Notes: generated from the letters alone by a model not told the origin. Positions 32,211 through 42,274 are shown, counted from the stretch's first letter. The stretch: 42,363 bases of DNA from Acidobacteriota bacterium (GCA_016179055.1 JACOSC010000182.1:1-42363); one strand, 5' to 3'. Numbers and translations: made by a program.

Positions 32211-33364
32211 TTGCATTTCCTGTCATCCAGATTAGGCGAAAACAGCAGCCATGGCTCATATATTACATTTTCATTCACCGGAACTCCGCTGCCCGGACCT
32301 TCCAGCGATGGGCCGTCGGAGGCGCCCCACCAGTTGTCACGCGCATCGACTAAGTAGGCGGGGTCCGTGCGATTGGAATTGTGCAACCCGTATTCCGTGA
32401 ACTCCATCCAATTATTTCGCGCCAAGGCATTAATCGAATAATCAAACACGATGGCGTAACCGATATCTGCGACCTTGTTCGATTCCACCACGACGTCGGA
32501 AGAAAGTGCAACATAGACTCCCGAGCCGAGCTCATCGTCGGCCCGGCCAATTTGGTTGAATCCGATAAAAGCGCCATGCCCACTAATGACAAAGATCCCC
32601 AAGTGGAACTGGCATACAATGTTGTTGGTGACTTGCGCGCCGGGGCAGCGATCAAGGGTGATCGCGGAGGAAGAGGGTATCAGTTTACTATTCTGCATAG
32701 AGTTGTTGGCGATCGTGGCCTTGGGACAGTGGGTCATAAGCATCGGCTCTTTCACCGTCTCAAAGGTGTTGTTAGTAATCGACACATTCGATACCGGCCA
32801 ATCACCGTCGTTCTCGACGGATATAGCTTTAGTAAAGTTCGAAAAATTGTTACTGTCGATCGTTACGGAATTGGGAACGTAGGTCTTGACGCCAACTCCT
32901 CGACCTGTCCCATTGATGGTGTTGTTCCGTAGTGTCAGATCCACAACTTCTGCAAGAATCGCGAAATCGTTCGGAGCATCTACTTCCACACGGAATCCAT
33001 CAATCGTCACCTGGGACCCGCGCGGTGGATTGACAATGGCGAAGGCGGGAGTATCGGCCTGCGGAATGACCACGGGCTTTCTACCATCTGTTTTCTCGCC
33101 GATGATAGTGATTGCCTTGTTAATGATGACGGTTTCAGGATACTCTCCTGCCCCAACGATGATGATGTCATCGGGACTAGCGTCCACTACGGCTTCTCGT
33201 ATGCTTCCATAGGACCTTCCCGTGCGCGGATTGAATACCGAATCGTCACCGGCTAACAGGGATTCAGAGCCATATACTAATAACGCGCAGAGGGCAAACA
33301 CTCCCAAAATCGCGTTCAAAGACTGTTGCAGAAATCGACCGTAAGGAAGATGATTTGATCTCAT
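32207..33364 (-). CDS. Secreted right-handed parallel beta-helix protein
   Basis: 385 residues. The signal peptide is at about 16-38 ([17 protein letters not shown] core, LAG-D). The region [32 protein letters not shown] (about 52-83) is the usual first coil of pectin-lyase-like/NosD helices. Repeating 20-25-residue coils follow with [24 protein letters not shown] and ANNSMQNS ladders. The end [19 protein letters not shown] (about 343-361) is common in secreted PbH1 proteins. No catalytic Asp/Arg set of a polysaccharide lyase can be identified, so substrate or binding role is open. GAGGAG precedes the ATG, and a CTTGCC/GGCAAG hairpin sits directly upstream of it. It shares 3 bp with the clpB end. 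Confidence 0.82.
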   Translation of the reverse strand: MRSNHLPYGRFLQQSLNAILGVFALCALLVYGSESLLAGDDSVFNPRTGRSYGSIREAVVDASPDDIIIVGAGEYPETVIINKAITIIGEKTDGRKPVVIPQADTPAFAIVNPPRGSQVTIDGFRVEVDAPNDFAILAEVVDLTLRNNTINGTGRGVGVKTYVPNSVTIDSNNFSNFTKAISVENDGDWPVSNVSITNNTFETVKEPMLMTHCPKATIANNSMQNSKLIPSSSAITLDRCPGAQVTNNIVCQFHLGIFVISGHGAFIGFNQIGRADDELGSGVYVALSSDVVVESNKVADIGYAIVFDYSINALARNNWMEFTEYGLHNSNRTDPAYLVDARDNWWGASDGPSLEGPGSGVPVNENVIYEPWLLFSPNLDDRKCN

Positions 33365-34176
33365 AATTAACTCCTCAGCTTGCCCTTCGGCAAGTGTCGC
33401 CAGGGAACATTGGTTTCCGGTTCACCTTGCCGAACCTCTATATATTTTTCAGAATCAGAAATGGTCTTGCGACGACTTGGTTAGCCTTAGCCAAGGCCGT
33501 TTTCCCCTGTGGAAAATACTTGCAACCAAGATTCAAATCCGCCGAGCCTTGATGAATATCGCCCAAAATTTAACCCGAAATTACGCAGCCAGTCGCTGTC
33601 AAACCTGCTATTACCAGCGGTAGCTCTGCAGGCATGCCACTTGGGGAGTGAACAGAGTTTTGCTTTTTTGCCAATGCACCGGAATCAATGGCCGACATCC
33701 CCAATTTGAAAGTCTTCGAAAGAAAGGCTTAGATGCGGAATGGCGCCGATTCTCTAACCGGAATCATGACGATCGGAGATGCACTCGGAGATGACTGAGA
33801 ATAGCCCGGAAACTCAAACGAAGCCTGCTACCGTACCGCCGCTGGTACGGGGGATTCGTTAGCATGTTTGATACCAAACGGGTTAACGACATTAACCCGT
33901 TGGCATTTCATTATTTGGATTCTCGTCTTCGCCCACGGCTCATTGAAATCGACAGGTCGACAGGGAAGATTTCCCTGCGCCATCGCTGTGCGCTTGGGCT
34001 ACTACCTCGAGTAATGCCGACTGAAGAAGGAGGACTCACGTGAATTATTGCGGAAGTTAGCGATGGTATTTTCGCACTGGCATGCACTGCGCTTCTCAAT
34101 AGCGCTGTACAAACGGTAAGCTTTTTGGGCCATACTCGACAATCGATGCACAGAATTCCGGCATGGCGGGTAGGAA
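33365..34176. other. 812-bp gap with no supported gene
   Basis: It holds a short CTTGCC/GGCAAG leader hairpin near 33378-33393 and a 10-bp perfect inverted repeat AACGGGTTAA/TTAACCCGTT with a 5-nt loop (about 33878-33902). A possible 66-codon frame at 33509-33709 has no family likeness. It lies between the pilR stop and the beta-helix promoter region. No pilin gene was found here despite the pil neighbours. Confidence 0.5.
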
Positions 34177-35625
34177 TTATGATGGGACGAGGACGTTCCT
34201 TTTGATTTTGTCGAGCTTGTAACGAAGGGAGCGCACCGGGATTCCTAAAATCTTTGCCGCTTCCGATTGGTTGCCGCGCGATAAGTCCATGGCTCTCGCG
34301 ATGTACTTCTTTTCTATTTCTTCCACGAGCTTTTCTAAGTCGAATCCATCTCTGGGCAGGTCGATAAAGCCATTATGGGCGGTCACGCGGGTCATGGGGA
34401 AGCGCGCTTCATCGGGCAGCCGCTCCGCCTTAATCTGTTTTGTAGATTCCAGAGCAACGGCATGCTCAATCGCATTGCGCAGTTCCCGCACGTTGCCCGG
34501 CCACGCGTAGTTTTGTATGTGACGCATGGCCTCTTCGGAAATGCAACTGACCGCCTTGTTGGCTTTCTTAGAGAAGAGGTGAAGGAAATAGGCCGCCAGA
34601 AGCGGCAGATCGCCGGGGCGCTCGCGCAAGGGCGGCAATTCCAATTTGATGACCGCCAAGCGGTAGTAGAAATCCTCGCGGAAGCGCCGGTCGATCACCG
34701 CCTCGCGCAAATCCTGATTAGTGGCGGCAATGATGCGAACGTCGATGGATATTTCTTCGTTGCCGCCCACGCGGCGAATACGCTTTTCCTGGAGTGCGCG
34801 CAAAAGCTTGACTTGCATGGTAGGAGACATTTCCCCAATCTCATCCAAGAAAAGTGTCCCGGTGTCGGCCTCTTCAAAAAGTCCCTTCTTGTCGCTATTG
34901 GCGCCGGTAAAGGCCCCTTTCTTGTATCCGAAAAGTTCACTTTCCAGCAACGTCTCCACTTGCGAACCGCAGTTAATTGGCACAAACGGTCGATCTCTGC
35001 GGCGACTGCCGTCATGGATGGCGCGGGCGATTAACTCTTTGCCCGTCCCGCCCTCTCCCGTGATAAGCACGGTGCTGTCGACGGGAGCAATCCGAAAAAT
35101 AAGTTTGCAGATCTCAACGATTTTTGGACTTTCACCAACCAGAATGTTCTCAGGCCTGCCCAGATCCAGGGATTGCATCAGTTCTTTTAGCTTGCGGTCG
35201 TCCAAAAGGCGATGCAGGCCGCAGGTCCCTTTGCAAGATTTGCTGCGAAACAAATCACTATTCTGGTTTTGCTCCAGTCCATCGCGGACGGTGTCTTTGA
35301 GCAGATCAATGTCATCGAAGGGTTTGGTGACGTAAGCGTAAGCCTGAAGCCCCAGGGCTTCAATGGCCGTTTCGGCGGAGGCATAGGCCGTCATTAGAAT
35401 AAAAACGGTTTCCGGCGACAGCTTCTTGCACTCCCTGAGTAGCTGAACTCCCGAGATGTCACGCATGACGATATCGGAAATAACCACGTCAAACTTGTGG
35501 TCCTTGATGAGGGCAAGGCCATCCGTTCCGCTGGACGCGACGGAGACATCGTAGTCGCCTTTAAACAGCGTCTTAAGAACCTGGGTGATGCTTTCTTCAT
35601 CATCCACAACCAGCATCTTATACAT
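34177..35625 (-). CDS. pilR: Sigma54-dependent response regulator, PilR type
   Basis: 482 residues. The receiver domain is at about 1-118 with phosphorylation site D51, T79 and K101. A linker contains two Cys (C131, C135). The AAA+ central domain at about 162-390 has Walker A GEGGTGKE (190-197) and the sigma54-contacting GAFTGA loop (237-242). A Fis-type helix-turn-helix lies at the C-terminus (NQSEAAKILGIPVRSLRYKL). It binds upstream of sigma54 promoters and activates them after phosphorylation by the adjacent kinase; the pilin gene is the usual target. It sits downstream of pilS with a 259-bp gap holding its own promoter-like sequence, which is unusual for this pair. Confidence 0.9.
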   Translation of the reverse strand: MYKMLVVDDEESITQVLKTLFKGDYDVSVASSGTDGLALIKDHKFDVVISDIVMRDISGVQLLRECKKLSPETVFILMTAYASAETAIEALGLQAYAYVTKPFDDIDLLKDTVRDGLEQNQNSDLFRSKSCKGTCGLHRLLDDRKLKELMQSLDLGRPENILVGESPKIVEICKLIFRIAPVDSTVLITGEGGTGKELIARAIHDGSRRRDRPFVPINCGSQVETLLESELFGYKKGAFTGANSDKKGLFEEADTGTLFLDEIGEMSPTMQVKLLRALQEKRIRRVGGNEEISIDVRIIAATNQDLREAVIDRRFREDFYYRLAVIKLELPPLRERPGDLPLLAAYFLHLFSKKANKAVSCISEEAMRHIQNYAWPGNVRELRNAIEHAVALESTKQIKAERLPDEARFPMTRVTAHNGFIDLPRDGFDLEKLVEEIEKKYIARAMDLSRGNQSEAAKILGIPVRSLRYKLDKIKRNVLVPS

Positions 35626-35787
35626 GAAATTTCCTCTTGCGGCGAAATAACAATTTTATTCCCCTGCCGTCAGTCGGCCCCTTTCCAGGCGCCAGCCTTC
35701 CCCTAACACTCTACGCTGGGGGCAGGCGCGCAACCGTCAGTGCTTAAAAAGGCTGCCAATCATTAGCCAGGGTCGGTAACCTTAGTA

Positions 35788-35833
35788 CATCGCTTTGCGA
35801 TGATATTATAAACCAAAATAAACAAATCGTCAC
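35788..35833 (-). promoter_or_regulatory. Promoter-like pair for pilR with palindrome at the start site
   Basis: On the minus strand GTGACG (35833-35828), 17 nt, then a perfect TATAAT (35810-35805). CATCGCTTTGCGATG (35788-35802) immediately after the -10 box is a 6-bp-arm palindrome that would cover the transcription start, like a repressor operator. It gives a leader of about 170 nt to the pilR ATG. Confidence 0.45.
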
Positions 35834-35884
35834 TAGCCCTTCCGAGGGAATCGCCGGGAGGGCCGGTGTCGAGGGCCGGCCAAT

Positions 35885-37489
35885 TCAGCCTGTCGGAAAT
35901 TCCAGAGTGATGGTCGTACCATTGCCCTTGCTGCTTTGAACATGAATCTTGCCATTATGGGCGCTGACGATCTGATATACAATGGACATGCCCAGCCCGG
36001 TGCCTTTGGGAAATTGGCTGTAAAAGGGCTGAAAGATTTTGGGAATTTCCTCCTCGGACATGCCAATGCCCGTATCAGAGAAGGAGACTTTCAAATGGTC
36101 ACCGGCGGGCCGGTCGATGGAGATCATCAGCTTGCCGCCATTGGGCATGGCTTTAAGACCGTTTTGCGCAAGATTCCAGAGGACCTGCTTGATTTGATCT
36201 GGGTCACCCGTCAGCTCGCCGGCGCCATTGTCCGGCATTACCGTCTCGATTCGATGGTTTTCTTTTATTTCGGGGCTGTTTCTTAGCAAATCAACGGTTT
36301 CCGTAACCAGAGGAACCAGATGGAGCCGGCGCATTTTATATTTCTTTGGCCGGGCGTAGGAAAGGAAATCCTCCACAATCTTATTCAGGCGATTGGATTC
36401 GCGCACGATGATTGCCATGAGGCGGCCTTTTTCCTCGTCGACTTTAAGTTGCTGCTGTAAAAGCTGTATCGAGCCTTTAATGGCCGCCAGCGGATTGCGA
36501 ATCTCGTGGGCAATGCCGGCGGCCAACGTGCCGATGGCCGCCATCTTGTCCTTCAGTTTAATCTCTTCTTCAAGAATTTTTGTCTCGGTCAGATCCTGAA
36601 ACGCGATGATGAATCCGATCTGCTGACCGCGCTTGGTTCGCAAGGGTGTGGCTCCAATTCCCAGAAAGATGTCATGGCCCTGCGCCGTTTGGCGCCACAC
36701 TTCCGTGCGCAAGGAGGTACGCTCACGCGAGAAATTGGTGGCCAGGACTTTGCTCCATAACCACTCTCCCACGACCTGCGTAACGTGCGCGCCTCGAATC
36801 TGTGCGGTGAAGCCGGTGATTTCGCAAGCCCCCTGGTTGATCGTAATAATCTTGCCGCTCAAATCGGCCGTAATCAGCCCGCTTCGAATACTATTGATGA
36901 TGTTTTCGTGCAGTGTTTGCAAATCACCTAAGGACGTGCGATGCTCTTCCAGCTCGAGCGTGGTCTGCTTGACCCGCTCCGAAAGATAAAACTCCAGGTA
37001 AGCCACCGAAGCGAACGCGATCAGGTTTAAGGAGAATCTCAAGCTTAGCGGCTTCCAATCCATTTGTTCACCGCTAACGAGAAAGCCGGTCAAGATGGTG
37101 CAGAGGTAAAAAATCGTGCTCAAAACCGCGGCCAGCAAACAGCCTTTGCGTCCGAGAATAATGCTGGAATAAACAATTACGACTAGATACAACAGAGCAA
37201 ACGATGCCGTGCTATGCGGATCGATCTCTTTACCGCTGGCATAAACCAGGTAAGAGATCAAAATCATATCGCCGATGAGCTGTGTGTAGAAAAGGGTGCT
37301 GTAGCGCTGGGACAAGCTCCACATCACAATGTATACGACCGAGAGCGCCGACACTGCGCCGAGGATTTGAAAGATGTAGCCATTCTTGACTTGCGGGGAA
37401 ATGTTGATGAGAGCTACGGCGCCGAATAAAACGGTAACAATCAAAAATCTAAGTATGATCAGCCATAAAAGCCTGTTCCTAAGCTCCAT
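35885..37489 (-). CDS. pilS: Membrane sensor histidine kinase, PilS type
   Basis: 534 residues. Six membrane segments lie within about 5-170, then a coiled-coil (about 170-195), a PAS domain (about 196-305), and HisKA with the phospho-accepting H328 in GIAHEIRNPLAAIKG. The HATPase domain has the N box (LWNLAQNGLKAM), DTGIGMSEEE and GTGLGMSIVYQI. The six-segment N-terminus plus PAS is the layout of Pseudomonas PilS, which senses pilin in the membrane and controls PilR. No periplasmic sensor domain is present. Its start is 357 bp from the pilC end, so it may be transcribed separately from the motor genes. Confidence 0.9.
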   Translation of the reverse strand: MELRNRLLWLIILRFLIVTVLFGAVALINISPQVKNGYIFQILGAVSALSVVYIVMWSLSQRYSTLFYTQLIGDMILISYLVYASGKEIDPHSTASFALLYLVVIVYSSIILGRKGCLLAAVLSTIFYLCTILTGFLVSGEQMDWKPLSLRFSLNLIAFASVAYLEFYLSERVKQTTLELEEHRTSLGDLQTLHENIINSIRSGLITADLSGKIITINQGACEITGFTAQIRGAHVTQVVGEWLWSKVLATNFSRERTSLRTEVWRQTAQGHDIFLGIGATPLRTKRGQQIGFIIAFQDLTETKILEEEIKLKDKMAAIGTLAAGIAHEIRNPLAAIKGSIQLLQQQLKVDEEKGRLMAIIVRESNRLNKIVEDFLSYARPKKYKMRRLHLVPLVTETVDLLRNSPEIKENHRIETVMPDNGAGELTGDPDQIKQVLWNLAQNGLKAMPNGGKLMISIDRPAGDHLKVSFSDTGIGMSEEEIPKIFQPFYSQFPKGTGLGMSIVYQIVSAHNGKIHVQSSKGNGTTITLEFPTG

Positions 37490-37786
37490 TGCGAACCCTA
37501 CCTCAAGGCCACTCTTAGGTTAGCTTGTCGGGGACTCTCTCCGTCTCGCCCGCCGCTTAATCATAGGATGGGTCTATATGCCATTAGCAACACAAAAAAT
37601 TTCAACTCGTTCACATGCTACCACCTTCATACGGAAAATTCACCCTGGCGAATAATCAGGCGAGCTTGAAATTGGTGCGACAGTAGATACGCCAGCCAAA
37701 CTGACCTCTAGTATCTTACCGCAAATCCACCATAAATTTAAAGATATTTTATGGTTACGGACATTCGTTAGGGGAGCGGCAGGGTC

Positions 37787-37823
37787 CGGAGCCTGGCCCT
37801 TCCGCTCGGGGGCGCAGGCTCCG
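37787..37823. terminator. 9-bp GC hairpin just after pilC
   Basis: CGGAGCCTG (37787-37795) pairs with CAGGCTCCG (37815-37823), 24 bp past the pilC stop on the minus strand. No T-run follows on that strand, so termination is only possible. The rest of the 357-bp gap 37490-37846 is AT-rich with nothing I recognise. Confidence 0.35.
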
Positions 37824-37846
37824 TCTCTAATTTAAGCCTTGCGTGC

Positions 37847-39064
37847 TTAGGCGCCGCGAGATAACTTGGCGATGAGAGAGAATAGCGGCAAATACATCGA
37901 TATCACAATGCCACCAATGACCAGGCCGAGAAATACGATCAGAACCGGCTCAAGGATGGTCATCAGGTTGGCCATCGTGACATCGACCTCATCTTCGAAG
38001 TAGTCGGCTATCTTGCTCAGCATTGAATCCAGCTCCCCGGTCTGCTCGCCGATGGCGATCATTTGTGTGACCATGGGTGAGAAAATCCGGCTTTCCACCA
38101 TGGGTTCGGCAATGCTTTTTCCCTGTTCGATGGCTTTGCGCGTTTTTAAAATCGCTTCCTGGATGATGATGTTTCCGGTAGTGCGTGCCGTGATCTCCAG
38201 TGCTTCTAGAATGGCGATGCCGCTGACAATCAAAGTGGAAAGGGTACGCGCAAAACGAGCCGTGGCAATTTTCTTAAAGACTTCGCCGAGAATCGGCAGT
38301 TTTAACAGGATACGGTCGATCACATGGCGGCCGTTGCTGGTCTTGTAGTAAGAACTGAGGCCGAAGCCGAGCAACACGGCGGCGGCGGCGAGGAAGATCA
38401 TGTAGTTGCTGACGAAATTGCTGGCGACGATCACAATACGCGTGGGAAGCGGCAACTCTACGCCCAACCCTTCAAACAAAGTACGGAACACCGGAACCAC
38501 TTTCCATAAGATGAGCGCTACTACGCCAATCGCCACGGTCATGACGACACTGGGGTAAATCGCCGCGGACTTCATGGCGCTTTTCAACTTGACGATCTTC
38601 TCAATAAAGACGGAAATGCGCTGCAGAAGGATGTCTAAGGAGCCGCTCATTTCACCGGCGGAAATCATGCTGGTAAACAATTCGCTGAATACCCTGGGGT
38701 GTTTGCGCATGGCGTCGGTCAGCGTCATACCGCCCTCCACGTCGTTGCGTACTTGCACCAGCACGGCCTTGAACACTTTGTTCTCTTTGTGCGCGGCAAT
38801 CGCCTCGAGCGCCTGGACCAAAGGGAGTCCGGCATCGATCATGACGGATAATTGGCGCGCGAAAATCGCCACCTCCTTATCCTTAACTTTGGCGGGACGG
38901 AGAATCGGCAAACGAAACTCTTTGCCTTTCTCGCGCACGCTGGTCGTATAAATCTGCTCACGACGGAGCAAGGAGACCAGCGCCTGTTTGCTGTGCGCCG
39001 TCCGTTCTCCTGCGATTTTGGAATTATCTCTCGTGTTCCGTCCTTTAAATACATATGTCGGCAT
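37847..39064 (-). CDS. pilC: Type IV pilus inner-membrane platform protein PilC
   Basis: 405 residues from the ATG at 39064; GGAGGGA lies directly upstream, so the GTG at 39079 is not used. It is a GspF-family platform that sits over the PilB/PilT motors in the inner membrane. It has two T2SSF repeats (about 70-195 and 275-395), each starting with the F/ARQLSVMIDAGLPLVQALEAI-like pattern (ARQLSVMIDAGLPL and ARTLSTLIVSGIAI) and ending in membrane segments. The last segment, EPVLIVFLGLVIGGIVISMYLP, is highly typical. The N-terminal MPTYVFKGRN is the usual PilC/GspF opening. It lies 81 bp after pilT on the same strand, within the pilBTC operon. Confidence 0.95.
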   Translation of the reverse strand: MPTYVFKGRNTRDNSKIAGERTAHSKQALVSLLRREQIYTTSVREKGKEFRLPILRPAKVKDKEVAIFARQLSVMIDAGLPLVQALEAIAAHKENKVFKAVLVQVRNDVEGGMTLTDAMRKHPRVFSELFTSMISAGEMSGSLDILLQRISVFIEKIVKLKSAMKSAAIYPSVVMTVAIGVVALILWKVVPVFRTLFEGLGVELPLPTRIVIVASNFVSNYMIFLAAAAVLLGFGLSSYYKTSNGRHVIDRILLKLPILGEVFKKIATARFARTLSTLIVSGIAILEALEITARTTGNIIIQEAILKTRKAIEQGKSIAEPMVESRIFSPMVTQMIAIGEQTGELDSMLSKIADYFEDEVDVTMANLMTILEPVLIVFLGLVIGGIVISMYLPLFSLIAKLSRGA

Positions 39065-39145
39065 TTGATCCCTCCTCACCGTACGATGATTGACTAGCCG
39101 TCTTGACCGGCCCAGTTAAAACCTGTCGATCATCAGTAAATATTT

Positions 39146-40294
39146 CTATCTCCCCACCGGCTGCGGTGTATTTGGCTTAAGCGGTTTAGGCGGCCGGACC
39201 GGCGGCCCGATGGCTTGCGGATTCAAGCCGACCCCTCGGTTGATCATATCTCGCAGCTCGTCCTGATTCGGCGACCGCGCCAAGGCATCGTCCAGTACGA
39301 CGTACTTGCTTAGGTACAAGGTAGCCAAGGCCTGATTAAAGGTTTGCATGCCATACTTCTCCTGTCCAGTTTGCATGGCCGAGTATATTTGGTGGACCTT
39401 ATCTTCGCGAATCAAATTTCGTATGGCCGAATTGGGGACCATTATTTCCATGGCCATGACGCGCCCTGTGCCGTTGCTCCGCGGCAGCAAGTTTTGGCAG
39501 AGGATTCCTTCCAACACCAGACTAAGCTGAGTGCGTATTTGCGCCTGCTGATGCGACGGAAATATATCGACGACGCGGTTGATGGTGGTATAGGCCGTGT
39601 TGGTATGGAGCGTCGCAAAGGTCAAGTGCCCGGTCTCGGCGATACGAAGGGCGGACTCCACGGTTTCCAGGTCTCGCATTTCACCGATCAGTACCACGTC
39701 CGGATCCTGCCGCAGCGCCACCCGCAGCGCGTTGGCAAACGAATGTGTGTCGCTGCTGACCTCTCGTTGATTGACTATGCAGTTCTTGTGCGAATGAATA
39801 AATTCGATCGGATCCTCGATAGTGATAATGTGCTCATGCCGCTCACGATTGATCTTGTCGATCATCGCCGCCAGCGTGGTGGATTTGCCGCTACCTGTGG
39901 GGCCGGTGATCAGGACTAAGCCGTGCGGTTTTTCGCAAAGCCGCTCGACAACCGTGGGGAGTCCGAGATCGGCCATACCCTGAATGAGAAAAGGAATCAA
40001 CCGAAACACGGCGCCTACGGCCCCGCGCTGCGTAAAAACATTGGCGCGGAATCGCGATAGATTCTTGATGCCAAACGAGAAATCGTACTCCAACTTTTCC
40101 TCGAAATGATGCTTTTGCTGGTCCGTCATCACGCTGTAAGCCAGCCGCTTGGTATCGGCGGCCGTCAACGGAGGCAAATCCAGCGGTCGCAATTTACCGT
40201 CAATGCGGATTTGCGGCGGGCTGTTTACCGTCAAGTGTAAATCGGATCCATTAAATTCGCTCAGTTTCTGTAAAAGATCCACAAGGGCTATCAT
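39146..40294 (-). CDS. pilT: Type IV pilus retraction ATPase PilT
   Basis: 382 residues. It is a hexameric cytoplasmic ATPase that depolymerises pili for twitching motility. The N-terminal PAS-like part has SDLHLTVNSPPQIRIDGKL. Walker A GPTGSGKS is at 131-138, with the Asp box ITIEDPIEF, Walker B VVLIGEMRDLET and the His box HLTFATLHTNTA. The C-terminal AIRNLIREDKVHQIYSAMQTG is the PilT-specific AIRNLIRE motif, which separates it from PilB. A Pro-rich tail (PPVRPPKPLKPNTPQP) ends the protein. AGAGGAAG precedes the ATG; 81 bp separate it from pilB. Confidence 0.96.
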   Translation of the reverse strand: MIALVDLLQKLSEFNGSDLHLTVNSPPQIRIDGKLRPLDLPPLTAADTKRLAYSVMTDQQKHHFEEKLEYDFSFGIKNLSRFRANVFTQRGAVGAVFRLIPFLIQGMADLGLPTVVERLCEKPHGLVLITGPTGSGKSTTLAAMIDKINRERHEHIITIEDPIEFIHSHKNCIVNQREVSSDTHSFANALRVALRQDPDVVLIGEMRDLETVESALRIAETGHLTFATLHTNTAYTTINRVVDIFPSHQQAQIRTQLSLVLEGILCQNLLPRSNGTGRVMAMEIMVPNSAIRNLIREDKVHQIYSAMQTGQEKYGMQTFNQALATLYLSKYVVLDDALARSPNQDELRDMINRGVGLNPQAIGPPVRPPKPLKPNTPQPVGR

Positions 40295-40375
40295 AATTCT
40301 TCCTCTCGACGCCTATGCCATTAGCGGCCGCGTGGCCGATCGTTGCGCCTTATCGGCGGCGCGCAAACGGCTCGA

Positions 40376-42100
40376 TTAGATTCTTACGGTTTCTCGAACT
40401 ACTTCCTCGACGGTGGTCAAGCCATCGCGAATTTTTTGGATGCCGCTCTGCCGCAACGTGATCATTCCATCTTCGATGGCCTTCTTCCGCAACTCGCGCG
40501 CCGAAGCGCCTACGAAAATCATTTCTTGAATCTCCTCGTGGATTTCCATGACCTCGAAGAGCCCCACGCGGCCACGATAGCCGGTGTCATTGCAGTTCTT
40601 GCAACGCGTTCCTTTAAACACTTTGACTTGCCCGGCCTCCTTGGCAGGAATCCCTATGTCGATCAAGCTTTGCGGCGGGACATTGATCTCAGCTTTACAA
40701 TCCGTGCAGATTTTTCGAATCAACCGCTGTGCGCAAATCAAGTTAAGGGCGGTGGCCACCAAGAACGGTTCGATACCCATGTTAAGCAAGCGAGTAATGG
40801 TCGAAGGCGCATCATTGGTGTGTAACGTACTCAGCACCAAATGGCCGGTCAGTGCCGCTTTAATGGCAATCTCGGCGGTTTCAAAGTCACGGATCTCTCC
40901 AACCAAGATAATGTTGGGATCTTGACGCAAGAAGGAGCGCAAAGCGGCGGCGAAAGTCAGGCCGATGGCCTCTCGCACTTGCACCTGATTGATGCCGGCG
41001 AAATTAAACTCGACCGGGTCTTCGGCCGTCATAATATTTACTTCGGGCCGATTTAGGCGATTAATCGAAGCGTACAAAGTGCTGGTCTTCCCGCTTCCGG
41101 TTGGCCCGGTGACTAGCACCATGCCGTAGGGCTGGCCGATAGCCGTCTCAAATTTCGACAACGAACTTTTCTCAAAGCCCATACGTTCCATGTCGAAAGA
41201 CAAGGCGCCCTTATCAAGCACGCGAATTACAATTTTTTCGCCAAAGAGCGTTGGCAGGACCGAAACGCGAAAGTCGACATCCTTGGTAGTGCCGCTGACT
41301 TTAGTTCGTACTTTGATACGACCGTCTTGCGGCAACCTTTTTTCCGAAATATCCATTTTGGCCATGATCTTGATGCGGGAGGTAACGGCGTCCCGCACTT
41401 TATTGGGTGGAGTCATTTGCAGATATAGTATGCCGTCAATACGGAAGCGGACGCGGAACTCCTTTTCATAGGGCTCGATGTGAATGTCGCTGGCCCCACG
41501 GCGCAGCGCATCGGAGAAGATCATGTTCACCAGGCGGATGATGGGCGCCTCCGAGCTGGAACGCACCGATTCTTCAATGCTGCGGTCGCCTTCCTCTTCC
41601 GCAATTTCAATCGTGCTCTCATCTTCCGCGGTCGTCGTAATTTCTTTGATGACTCGCTGAATTTCAATCTCCTGATGGGCGCCGTAATACTTTTCGATAG
41701 CTTCGCGTATGGATCCTTCCGAGGCGACCACCGGCTCTACATTTAATCCGGTCATGAACTTTAAATCATCTATGGCGAATATGTTAGTCGGGTCGGACGT
41801 GGCAATCGTCAGCGTCGAGCCCACGCGGCTAATGGGAACCAAGCGATATTTCATCGCCAACTCGACCGGGATTAGGCTGATGACTTCCGCATCGATGGGG
41901 AATAGCGCCAACTCGACCGAAGGAAGTCCATATTGGCGGCTAAGTACGGTGAGAATTTCAGCTTCCGTAGCATATCCCAGGGCTACCAGTATAGAGCCTA
42001 GGCGGCCGCCCTGACTTTTTTGGTGGGCCATAGCCGTATCCAGTTGTTCTTTGGATATTACTTGTTCTTTGAGTAGCAAGTCTCCAAGTCTGGAGGCCAT
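40376..42100 (-). CDS. pilB: Type IV pilus assembly ATPase PilB
   Basis: 574 residues, family length. It is the extension motor, acting on PilC in the cytoplasm. The N-terminal MshEN-type domain is at about 1-140 (LGDLLLKEQVISKEQLDTAM, LGYATEAEIL), where c-di-GMP binding is known in some relatives. The GspE core has Walker A GPTGSGKT (332-339), Walker B ILVGEIRDFETAE and the His box HLVLSTLHTND. A tetracysteine zinc site (C465, C468, C500, C503) is typical of PilB/GspE and absent from PilT. GGGAGAG precedes the ATG. It is the first gene of the pilB-pilT-pilC unit and has a good promoter upstream. Confidence 0.96.
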   Translation of the reverse strand: MASRLGDLLLKEQVISKEQLDTAMAHQKSQGGRLGSILVALGYATEAEILTVLSRQYGLPSVELALFPIDAEVISLIPVELAMKYRLVPISRVGSTLTIATSDPTNIFAIDDLKFMTGLNVEPVVASEGSIREAIEKYYGAHQEIEIQRVIKEITTTAEDESTIEIAEEEGDRSIEESVRSSSEAPIIRLVNMIFSDALRRGASDIHIEPYEKEFRVRFRIDGILYLQMTPPNKVRDAVTSRIKIMAKMDISEKRLPQDGRIKVRTKVSGTTKDVDFRVSVLPTLFGEKIVIRVLDKGALSFDMERMGFEKSSLSKFETAIGQPYGMVLVTGPTGSGKTSTLYASINRLNRPEVNIMTAEDPVEFNFAGINQVQVREAIGLTFAAALRSFLRQDPNIILVGEIRDFETAEIAIKAALTGHLVLSTLHTNDAPSTITRLLNMGIEPFLVATALNLICAQRLIRKICTDCKAEINVPPQSLIDIGIPAKEAGQVKVFKGTRCKNCNDTGYRGRVGLFEVMEIHEEIQEMIFVGASARELRKKAIEDGMITLRQSGIQKIRDGLTTVEEVVRETVRI

Positions 42101-42175
42101 TTAAGCTCTCCCAAGCTGTAATTCACGAAGGGGAGTAATTTGTAGAGGGGTACTTCTTTTTGAAAAGACGAGTTA

Positions 42176-42205
42176 ATACTAACCTGAAATTCAGGTGAAT
42201 GTCAA
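42176..42205 (-). promoter_or_regulatory. pilB operon promoter with a palindromic operator in the spacer
   Basis: On the minus strand a perfect TTGACA (42205-42200), 18 nt, then TAGTAT (42181-42176, 4/6). The spacer contains ACCTGAAATTCAGGT (42182-42196), two perfect 7-bp arms around one base, in the place where a repressor would block RNA polymerase. The leader to the pilB ATG is about 70 nt. Confidence 0.55.
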
Positions 42206-42274
42206 CATTATATTAGACTGCTCTGAAGTTCGATCATAAGAAACGTGCGGACGCCAAAATCCAGCCCGCAGGGT

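Noticed and set aside
33509-33709. Possible small pilin or peptide gene near pilR
   Set aside because: There is no type III signal, no hydrophobic N-terminal helix and no ribosome site.
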